The notes beneath the pieces were generated by a model. The model did not search any database and was not told the DNA's origin. It was given only the letters and a program-made list of their open reading frames with translations. Source: G039029935 sp039029935 (GTDB taxonomy: Bacteria; Chloroflexota; Anaerolineae; Caldilineales; Caldilineaceae). From it: a DNA stretch of 13,156 nt. Positions 7,799 to 13,156 of this stretch are shown piece by piece (the stretch's first letter is position 1; each line of letters begins with the position of its first letter). Position numbers and translations under genes: made by a program. The stretch spans positions 1 through 13,156 of the forward strand of contig JBCCFC010000243.1 in NCBI GenBank assembly GCA_039029935.1, written 5' to 3'.

Positions 7799-9046
7799 AT
7801 GGAAATGCGTTTGATATTATTCGATCTTGAAATTCATGGGCATCACGCCAACTATATCAGTCACATCCTCCAACACTGGCCTCACCAGCAAACACGCCTA
7901 CATGTTGTCATTTCACCTCGACTTCTTAAACACCACTCTACGTTACGAGACATCAAAACTGTTTGCTCAGTTGAGTGGCATCCAATTACAACAGATGAAC
8001 TGGCGTGGTACACGCACAGCAAACGTTCGCTCGTCCGCCACGCACTGGTTGAGTGGCAATTACTCTGTCGGTACGCCAAAAAATTAGCCGTTGATCGTGT
8101 ATTCATTCCCTACATAGATCGATTTCAGCTATCGTTGGCACTCCATCTACCCTTCCCTTGCCATGTCTCCGGCATCTATTTTCGTCCCAAATTTCACTAC
8201 CACACCTTTGTCAACAGTACAGCATCTGCCCGACCGACGATGGCTGAACGCATTCACAACGTACGCACACGCTGTTTATGGTGGAGTGGATTACGTCATC
8301 GACAACTAAAAACGCTTTTGACACTTGACCCGTTTGCTGTCAATCCATTGCAAAAACTCAATTCCAACGCTCACGTACGCCACCTGCCGGACCCTGTAGA
8401 TTTACCAAGTATGGGTAATGTTGAACACGCCACCATCAATCGGCAGACGCTTGGGATTGATGAGGTGCGGGTCGTGCTATTGCTCTTTGGTTTGCTGAAT
8501 CAGCGCAAGGGCATCTATCCACTTTTTGAGGCATTGAGTCTCTTACCAAAAAGAATACAGAATAAGATAACCGTCCTATTGGTAGGTCATGTGGATGAAG
8601 AAGAGCAGGAACAAGCGCTAGCCGCTATCCAACAGGCGCAAGAAACCAGTTTTGCACAGATTATATTGCATGATAAGTTTATCGCAGATGAGGACATTCC
8701 TCACTATTTTGCGATGTCCGATGTGGTTTTAACGCTGTACCAACGGCACGTTGGCAGCAGTGGCGTGTTGTTGCTTGCCGCCGCCGCAGGAAAGCCTGTC
8801 CTGTCTAGCAGCTATGGCTTGCTGGGGGAATGGGTGCGCAGACATGAACTGGGCAAGGTAGTTGATAGCCAAAACCCGGATGAAATTGCACAGGCGTTGA
8901 AGCAATTAATCGGAGATGTTTATGATGGTGCGGGCAAGGATATCGAGCAATCCATCAACAGGGCAAAAGCGGCTCAATTTGTGCAGACACATAGCACGGA
9001 ACAATTTGTAGATATCATTTCTTCTGCAATATTATCTATTGAATAA
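7799..9046 (+). CDS. GT-B glycosyltransferase, family 4-like
   Basis: A 415-residue cytoplasmic glycosyltransferase of the GT-B two-Rossmann-domain type, probably using a nucleotide sugar. The N-terminal strand MRLILFDLEIHGHH with nearby histidines fits an acceptor domain. The donor domain runs from about 223 (VRVVLLLFGLLNQRKGI, the G...KG turn) to about 395, including GSSGVLLLAAAAGKPVL (319-336) and a following SSYGLLGEW loop. The usual GT4 EX7E glutamates are not obvious here: the positions read as H/V and L, which suggests a divergent subfamily. The gene follows the ABC exporter by 9 nt, with a GGAGG at 7780-7784 inside the exporter's last codons serving as ribosome binding site, so the two are one operon. 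A second ATG at 7805 would shorten it by two residues. The acceptor and sugar are unknown. Confidence 0.88.
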   Translation: MEMRLILFDLEIHGHHANYISHILQHWPHQQTRLHVVISPRLLKHHSTLRDIKTVCSVEWHPITTDELAWYTHSKRSLVRHALVEWQLLCRYAKKLAVDRVFIPYIDRFQLSLALHLPFPCHVSGIYFRPKFHYHTFVNSTASARPTMAERIHNVRTRCLWWSGLRHRQLKTLLTLDPFAVNPLQKLNSNAHVRHLPDPVDLPSMGNVEHATINRQTLGIDEVRVVLLLFGLLNQRKGIYPLFEALSLLPKRIQNKITVLLVGHVDEEEQEQALAAIQQAQETSFAQIILHDKFIADEDIPHYFAMSDVVLTLYQRHVGSSGVLLLAAAAGKPVLSSSYGLLGEWVRRHELGKVVDSQNPDEIAQALKQLIGDVYDGAGKDIEQSINRAKAAQFVQTHSTEQFVDIISSAILSIE

Positions 9047-9055
9047 CATCTGATG

Positions 9056-9069
9056 ACCTTGTTAACTAA
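9056..9069 (+). repeat. 14-bp direct repeat, left copy
   Basis: ACCTTGTTAACTAA here is identical to 12345-12358, 3289 bp away and in the same orientation. In both places it precedes GTCATTCCTGC by a similar distance (30 and 28 nt start to start), so it is part of a repeated element and not an isolated match. It falls just after the glycosyltransferase stop. Confidence 0.75.
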
Positions 9070-9080
9070 ATGATTCACTG

Positions 9081-9155
9081 TTATGGTCATTCCTGCGAAG
9101 ACAGGAATCTAGCGTTGACCGCACTGGATTCCTGCCTTCGCAGGAATGACCATAA
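9081..9155. repeat. REP/MITE-like palindrome, 29-bp arms with one mismatch
   Basis: The left arm at 9081-9109 and right arm at 9127-9155 pair at 28 of 29 positions around a 17-nt loop. Each arm also folds on itself (ATTCCTG/CAGGAAT), so the element can form a cruciform. The TCATTCCTGCGAAGG-type core is a widespread kind of bacterial intergenic palindrome. Sitting between convergent genes, it probably also ends transcription from both sides. Confidence 0.85.
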
Positions 9156-9158
9156 TGA

Positions 9159-9191
9159 ACACCGTAGTTTACAGGTGCTGCTCTACGGTGT
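9159..9191. terminator. Hairpin at the end of the minus-strand operon
   Basis: Perfect 9-bp arms ACACCGTAG (9159-9167) and CTACGGTGT (9183-9191) surround a 15-nt loop. The hairpin spans the TAG stop at 9183-9185 of the last operon gene. There is no T-run behind it on the minus strand, so it may work as an RNA 3'-end stabiliser together with the neighbouring palindrome and not as a classic intrinsic terminator. Confidence 0.45.
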
Positions 9192-9974
9192 CCCCAAATT
9201 CAAATCAGACCCACCCAAATTCAGCAACGCCGCGCCAATCCGCCGCAGACAGGCGTTCATGTCCTGTTCAATCTCGTGTGGTGATAGTTGCAACACTTCC
9301 CAGCGATCCGGCAATGTAACCAGTCGCCGCTCTTTGGTTTGCATGTCTTCTGAGCAGCGAATGCCTAGATAACCACCACGAGCGCGCAGCGTAATATCCA
9401 GCGGCTCCTCACCAACAATGCGGTTCTTGAGTGGGCGCAGGCGGTGGTCGCGCAGGGCCTTCCACAGCCGTTCAAAGGGATCATCTTCATAGAAGACTTC
9501 ACGCACATCTTGGGCAGAAAGCAACTTTTCCATTGTGGTGTGAATAAAGGTGACGCGGCGCATCTTGGTGGCTGGAATGGGGGCAGCAAGTCGTTGGAGC
9601 GGGCCAATGTCTATGCGAAAATAGAACTCGTTGGAGCGAGCGTGGTCGGCCTCGTCTGGCAGCAACTCAGCTCTTGTCAGCAGACGGTATTTTCGTGTGG
9701 CTGCATAGTAGGTGATGGTCTGTGCTTCGGGTTGGCCTTTGAATGCGCCTGTCTGATAGAAGGCAAGGTAGTCTGCGCCAATCCGACGTGGTGCGCGGCG
9801 TTGCGGAATACGATACCACCCCTCTGAAGCGACGCGGCGCATGTCCTCTTCGTTATTCATCACCACAACGAGTACGGTGCGGCGACGGTCCTGAGCAGTG
9901 AGTGCAGGCTCGTTAAAGCTTGGTTCATTTAGATATGTTGCTTGATTTACCTGATTAGAAGTAGTCGTCGTCAT
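9183..9974 (-). CDS. Uncharacterised protein with C-terminal PD-(D/E)XK nuclease-like (DUF559-like) domain
   Basis: With the ATG at 9974 the protein has 263 residues; a TTG at 9980 would add two. Residues of about 33-150 form a beta-rich domain with a WYRIP motif (53-57) and DYLAFYQTGAF (68-78), perhaps PUA/EVE-like. This part I do not recognise with confidence. Residues of about 165-255 follow the pattern of very-short-patch-repair/DUF559-type nucleases: a helix FERLWKALRDH, a strand PLDITLRARGGYLGIRC, then DRWEVLQLSPHEIEQDMNACLRRI. D193 is in place, but the usual acidic residue of the LGIEC-type strand is R206, so catalysis may be lost. It could be a nucleic-acid-binding relic or a regulator. 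The start overlaps the DUF4956 stop by 20 nt, so the genes are translationally coupled. It is the last gene of the operon. Confidence 0.82.
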   Translation of the reverse strand: MTTTTSNQVNQATYLNEPSFNEPALTAQDRRRTVLVVVMNNEEDMRRVASEGWYRIPQRRAPRRIGADYLAFYQTGAFKGQPEAQTITYYAATRKYRLLTRAELLPDEADHARSNEFYFRIDIGPLQRLAAPIPATKMRRVTFIHTTMEKLLSAQDVREVFYEDDPFERLWKALRDHRLRPLKNRIVGEEPLDITLRARGGYLGIRCSEDMQTKERRLVTLPDRWEVLQLSPHEIEQDMNACLRRIGAALLNLGGSDLNLGTP

Positions 9975-10599
9975 CTTCAATTAATCCATAAGGGTTGTCC
10001 AAGTCATCTATTGGTACTGGCATCCCCGGTTCTTCATCATAATAGACAAGTAGCTGCGCTGTGTCTTGCAACAGATTGATGCGTGTAATCTCACAGCGTG
10101 TAATCTTTAAGCCCGTGCGCTCACGCAGATCAGCCAAAAGCAGATGGTAGTTTTCGGGCTTGATCAACTCAATTTTTTCATATAACACTTTCTTTTTGAA
10201 TTCAAAGCGTACACCCCATTGCTGTTCGAGGATGTAGATAATAATCACAATTACGGTATTGAGAATAATCAACTCGGCATAGCTGATACGTGTTGCCAAA
10301 AAGAGTGTATTCATAAAGGGCAGCGATACACAGATGAAGAGGTAAGACATCTCCTTCACAGGAATCGGCCATGTACGAAAACGCAAGGTTGAAAAGATCG
10401 CCAATAACCCAAAACCAACACTTAGCTGGACATCTCGCAATAGGTCCGAGACAAAGTAGATGAGAATATTCACCGAGAAGAACGTGAAAATATAATCGTG
10501 GCGGCTACCGGAAGATTGGTAGTAGATAATTCGTATGATTACAAAAGCAACGACAAGATTGAGTCCGAATCCTGGCAATAGCTCCAAGAGTACATTCAT
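9955..10599 (-). CDS. DUF4956 family polytopic membrane protein
   Basis: The 214-residue protein begins MNVLLELLPGFGLNL, a typical DUF4956 start. Five hydrophobic segments lie at about 10-27, 36-52, 58-71, 84-103 and 107-124. The family signature GFGLLAIFSTLRFRT is at 62-76. A soluble, probably cytoplasmic domain follows (about 130-190), then an acidic tail ending DDDDYF. The family has no established biochemical role but is commonly encoded beside VTC-domain proteins, as here, so a membrane partner or channel for polyphosphate or another polyanion is a fair inference. A GTG at 10617 would add six residues and overlap the VTC stop by 10 nt; no Shine-Dalgarno supports either start, and the family start favours the ATG. 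Confidence 0.88.
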   Translation of the reverse strand: MNVLLELLPGFGLNLVVAFVIIRIIYYQSSGSRHDYIFTFFSVNILIYFVSDLLRDVQLSVGFGLLAIFSTLRFRTWPIPVKEMSYLFICVSLPFMNTLFLATRISYAELIILNTVIVIIIYILEQQWGVRFEFKKKVLYEKIELIKPENYHLLLADLRERTGLKITRCEITRINLLQDTAQLLVYYDEEPGMPVPIDDLDNPYGLIEDDDDYF

Positions 10600-10607
10600 A
10601 AAATATA

Positions 10608-11573
10608 TTATTGCCACGTAAGCTGGTGTGCGCGTCGCAAAATTGGTTTAAACCGATTATGTTTGACATTCTGCTGTGTCAGTGCTACTCCAACACAATA
10701 CTTACTAAACCCAACAGGCACAACATTCAGCCGCTGTAAGCGCATTTGCTGAATAAAATCTGATTTTGTCGAAAAACGCGCTTGTTTGACTTCGGCCAGA
10801 GCCAGCCCTGTTAAGCAAACTTCTGTCTGTCTGTTCCCTTGGCTCTGTCTGTTCCCCTGACTCGGTCTGTTTCTCTGGTGATGATTGTGACTGTTGTCTA
10901 TGGTATTATACTGGCTATTGCCGTCTACCGGAAAATCTGCGTAAAACCGATTTTGAGTAGTGGCAGAGGCATTATCGGAAGTATTACGGCAAAATCGTAT
11001 GCCCAAATCGAGTGTTAACCGCTCAACATTTTTCTTACTCACCAACGTGATGCGCATAAACTGATTGGTTACTTGGGGTTTGAGTGCTGTTACATCATGT
11101 GGAAAATGTGATTGCATAAACTCATTGCCTGTGGGTAAGTTATCTGTATCAATCAAACTATCTGAGGGACCCAAGCCGTCAAGCGCATCGGACAAGCTCG
11201 TCGTAAAGTCGGGGATGCGCACTCGATTCTTGATTGTGCGCCCTTGATTATTTTTAAATTTGATCTCTAAAAAACAAAGATCAGAGTCAACATACTTGCG
11301 TATGCGCACTTTGTGGCGGTTGCGTTTGCCATTGTGGTGTTGTTGATAGAGCATCAAATCTCTTGTATCAAAGTAAACTGTCTTGTAATTTTGCATCCGC
11401 ACATTCCGAATATCTAATACACGATATTGATTGGATACCCTCGATAAGATTTGGCCTAACTGGGGAATGCTCAACATATATTTGGTGTCTACTCGATTGA
11501 GCAGTGAGACGCCATTCATTTCATCGAGTGTAATTGGGTCAAACTGATTGATAATGTGTTGAATTTTGTCCAT
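10608..11573 (-). CDS. VTC/CYTH-domain protein, polyphosphate-polymerase-like
   Basis: From the ATG at 11573 the protein has 321 residues; a GTG at 11588 adds five. It follows the VTC domain of the CYTH (triphosphate tunnel) superfamily throughout: LLNRVDTKY (24-32), YFDT (67-70), the basic strand NRHKVRIRKY (85-94), LEIKFKNNQGRTIKNR (102-117), LTLDLGIRF (186-194), LAEVKQAR (259-266) and a C-terminal FSKYCVGVAL. The alternating Arg/Lys and Glu of the tunnel are present, so triphosphate or polyphosphate binding is likely. Eukaryotic VTC4 makes polyphosphate from ATP; in bacteria the role is inferred. It has no SPX domain and no membrane helix. An Asn/Gln/Arg/Ser-rich insert at about 217-251 includes a three-copy NRxSQG repeat. 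The following gene is DUF4956, its usual neighbour. Confidence 0.88.
   Translation of the reverse strand: MDKIQHIINQFDPITLDEMNGVSLLNRVDTKYMLSIPQLGQILSRVSNQYRVLDIRNVRMQNYKTVYFDTRDLMLYQQHHNGKRNRHKVRIRKYVDSDLCFLEIKFKNNQGRTIKNRVRIPDFTTSLSDALDGLGPSDSLIDTDNLPTGNEFMQSHFPHDVTALKPQVTNQFMRITLVSKKNVERLTLDLGIRFCRNTSDNASATTQNRFYADFPVDGNSQYNTIDNSHNHHQRNRPSQGNRQSQGNRQTEVCLTGLALAEVKQARFSTKSDFIQQMRLQRLNVVPVGFSKYCVGVALTQQNVKHNRFKPILRRAHQLTWQ
10829..10882. repeat. 18-bp tandem repeat, three copies, inside the VTC gene
   Basis: Units at 10829-10846, 10847-10864 and 10865-10882 each begin GTCTGTT on the plus strand and diverge slightly. They encode the NRxSQG repeats of the disordered insert, which lies between the tunnel strands LTLDLGIRF and LAEVKQ. 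The unit length preserves the reading frame. Confidence 0.75.
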
Positions 11574-11592
11574 AGGTTTTATACTCACATAA

Positions 11593-12318
11593 TTAATCTA
11601 AATATGCCTCGTGCAAATCAGCGTCACGAAAATCAGCACCGTCCAACTGTGTCCGTCGTAGGTCCGCACCCCGTAAGACCGCTCTTCTCAAATCTGCACC
11701 ACGAAGGTCTGCTCGATACAATCGGCTATTGCTTAGGTTCGCCTCTTCTAAAACGGCATCCATCAATTGACTTCGTTCCAACTTTGCGCCGCTGAGATTG
11801 GCCCATCGAAGATCTGCCCCCACCAAAATCGCATTGCGTAAATCAGCCCCACGCAAATCGGCATTTTTAAGATTGGCTTGGCGTAAATCTGCATAGCGTA
11901 AATCTGCATTTTGGAGGACGGCTAATGACAAATCACTTTGATAGAGAACTGCTTCACGTAAATTGCTATTGCTCAAATTTGTCTGAAACAAATTGCTATT
12001 ATTAAGGTCTGTTCTGTACAAATTTGCCCATGAAAGGTCCGCTTCCACAAAATTTGAGCCATGCATGTCTAGTTCGCTTAAGTGCTGCCCTGTACAGTCG
12101 GGTAGACAAGGGACCTCCGTTGCTGTTGCCATTGCTTGGCGTTGAATGCCCCAGAGGGCGACAAACAACAATGCCCCAATGACCACAGAGACATTCATCA
12201 CGGTATACTTTTTGGTTTTTTGTATCCGTTGACGCTTCATTTTCTTTGAGCGAATTTGTTCCGCAGACGGGTCCTCCGTTGTTCCAGTCGAAATTTGTTT
12301 GCGATGTTGTGTTGCCAT
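11593..12318 (-). CDS. Membrane-anchored pentapeptide-repeat protein
   Basis: The protein has 241 residues from the ATG at 12318. A basic cytoplasmic head (1-38, many K and R) precedes one membrane helix at about 40-58. Residues 80-241 are an unbroken run of about 32 A(D/N)LxX-type pentapeptides (such as NADLRYADLRQANL), which fold as a right-handed quadrilateral beta-helix. The C71/C75 pair just before the repeats could form a disulfide, since the helix orientation puts the repeats outside the cytoplasm. There is no enzyme motif; a binding or scaffold role fits. DNA-gyrase-protecting pentapeptide proteins such as Qnr and MfpA are cytoplasmic, so an exported one needs another role. It is the first gene of the four-gene operon; the VTC start lies 4 to 19 nt after its stop. 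No strong ribosome binding site is visible. Confidence 0.9.
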   Translation of the reverse strand: MATQHRKQISTGTTEDPSAEQIRSKKMKRQRIQKTKKYTVMNVSVVIGALLFVALWGIQRQAMATATEVPCLPDCTGQHLSELDMHGSNFVEADLSWANLYRTDLNNSNLFQTNLSNSNLREAVLYQSDLSLAVLQNADLRYADLRQANLKNADLRGADLRNAILVGADLRWANLSGAKLERSQLMDAVLEEANLSNSRLYRADLRGADLRRAVLRGADLRRTQLDGADFRDADLHEAYLD

Positions 12319-12344
12319 TTGATTTGCTACTTGATTCCTCTACT

Positions 12345-12440
12345 ACCTTGTTAACTAAGTTTTTTCGGTATTGTCATTCCTGCCTCCATTACTAGCGCGG
12401 GGCTAGGTTCCTGCCTTCGTAGGCATGATGAAAATACCGA
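12345..12440 (+). repeat. Second, decayed copy of the REP/MITE-like element, with the 14-bp direct repeat
   Basis: It starts with ACCTTGTTAACTAA (12345-12358), identical to 9056-9069, and contains GTCATTCCTGC at 12373-12383 as in the first copy. Outer arms TCGGTATT (12365-12372) and AATACCGA (12433-12440) are perfect; the inner arms are eroded. It lies just upstream of the pentapeptide gene, so the two copies bracket the four-gene operon. Confidence 0.7.
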
Positions 12441-12444
12441 CTTG

Positions 12445-12581
12445 GGCCATTCCACAAAATAAATTACCCATAGAAACGCGGAGTTAGCGGGGTACCCTCT
12501 GGGTCCTATTGCGGGTCATACACGAGAAATCCGGCACTAGAGAGTGCCTACTCCGCGAGTATTTATTTTTGTGGAATGGCC
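12445..12581. mobile_element. 137-bp MITE-like inverted-repeat element with internal hairpins
   Basis: Outer arms starting GGCCATTCCACAAA (12445) and ending TTTGTGGAATGGCC (12581) pair over about 20 bp with a one-base indel. Further in, CGCGGAG (12477-12483) pairs with CTCCGCG (12551-12557). Internal hairpins are GGTACCC/GGGTCC with one bulge (about 12491-12506) and GGCACT/AGTGCC (12533-12548). A TTG flanks both ends (12442-12444, 12582-12584) and may be a 3-bp target duplication. It encodes no transposase. A folded RNA is an alternative reading. Confidence 0.6.
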
Positions 12582-13093
12582 TTGTTTCGTTGGTTATTAT
12601 GACGAATTTTCGTCAGTGTTTGTGCTTACCAAACCCTGTCAAGTTATGCTCATGGTGTTAGATATTAGATTGGTTGTGATGGTTTCCTACGGTGTTGTGT
12701 ATGATGTGAATGATGATGCCCGCTATGATAACAGCTATACCGCCGAATATGCGCATATTGCGATAGGCTTGCTATAGTTCAAACGTCCATTTGGGACAAT
12801 TCGTTCAAAAAGTAGCTGTCATTTTGATGTCATATCGAAAAATTGCACGAATGATGTGCTTTTTCTATGAATTTCGCTATTTATAGGCATAGTTCTACGT
12901 CAATTACGATGTATATGGTTAAACTTGATGAAACTGTAAGCTAAATTGAGGCGTTTTGTAATTTTAAGAATTAAAAAAATTAAGGTATTATTTTAAGGTG
13001 AAGCCTATTCATTAACAACATGGACTAACACATAATGCTTTTGTTATACGAGCATTCGGGTGATGTACTGAATTTAATTAAGAGAATGAAACT
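12582..13093. other. AT-rich stretch of about 510 bp with no convincing gene
   Basis: The only sizeable open frame (12544-12777) begins inside the inverted-repeat element, lacks a ribosome binding site and has no recognisable motif, so I do not call it. A small hairpin AATGCT/AGCATT (13034-13039, 13051-13056) lies near the right end and may be in the leader of the following ORF. I see no tRNA or other RNA gene here. Confidence 0.6.
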
Positions 13094-13156
13094 ATGAAAA
13101 ATACTCAATCAAAAGCCTATAAACAAAACAACCAGCCAATCCATGTATCTTCTGAC
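13094..13156 (+). CDS. Start of a possible gene cut by the right edge
   Basis: An ATG at 13094 opens 21 codons to the end of the window, starting MKNTQSKAYKQNNQ. The fragment is polar and too short to assign. A weak purine-rich AAGAGA lies about 11 nt upstream. AT-rich leader sequence and a small hairpin precede it. An earlier ATG at 13086 stops after three codons. Confidence 0.4.
   Translation, partial: MKNTQSKAYKQNNQPIHVSSD

Noticed and set aside
9056..12358. The 14-bp direct repeats as phage-type attachment sites
   Set aside because: No integrase or recombinase lies between them, and both are part of a longer palindromic repeat, which explains the identity better.
12544..12777. Open frame of 77 codons on the plus strand
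   Set aside because: It starts inside the inverted-repeat element, has no ribosome binding site, and its composition (V, Y and D rich, no motif) looks like translated non-coding DNA.

Overview
The window looks like a chromosomal stretch of a filamentous or free-living Chloroflexota (green non-sulfur) bacterium. This is an inference. It rests on a large envelope glycosidase with an SH3 domain and a long Pro/Thr linker, weak Shine-Dalgarno sites, frequent TTG/GTG-type alternative starts, and the VTC/DUF4956 pair. No rRNA, tRNA, CRISPR array, transposase or phage gene is visible.

Region 1 (1-1941, minus strand) is the N-terminal 647 codons of an unrecognised membrane-anchored protein that runs off the left edge. 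It has a long Q/S/P-rich cytoplasmic head, one membrane helix and a mainly helical exported domain. Region 2 (1942-2572) is a divergent intergenic region rich in signals: a perfect 14-bp tandem duplication, an extended -10 promoter candidate, an 83-bp multi-hairpin element closed by a 9-bp stem, a direct repeat with an embedded palindrome, and a run of three 14-bp iterons upstream of the next gene.

Region 3 (2573-9046, plus strand) is a surface-carbohydrate group. It holds a 1104-residue envelope protein (membrane anchor, GH18-like barrel without its catalytic glutamate, SH3b, Pro-rich linker, clan-A glycosidase barrel with both catalytic glutamates), then an ABC half-exporter and a GT-B glycosyltransferase 9 nt apart. 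A very strong hairpin terminator sits between the glycosidase and the exporter, only 22 nt before the exporter's TTG start. Synthesis, export and remodelling of a cell-surface glycan is the simplest joint role.

Region 4 (9056-12440) is a compact four-gene minus-strand operon: membrane-anchored pentapeptide-repeat protein, VTC/CYTH-type polyphosphate-polymerase-like protein, DUF4956 membrane protein, and a protein with a C-terminal PD-(D/E)XK nuclease-like (DUF559-like) domain. Related palindromic repeats that share an identical 14-bp lead-in bracket the operon, so it may be a movable or inserted cassette. This is the best candidate for an undescribed system: VTC and DUF4956 are known neighbours, but the pentapeptide and degenerate nuclease-like partners are unusual.

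Region 5 (12445-13156) holds a 137-bp inverted-repeat element with internal hairpins, about 500 bp of AT-rich DNA with no convincing gene, and the first 21 codons of a plus-strand ORF cut by the right edge.
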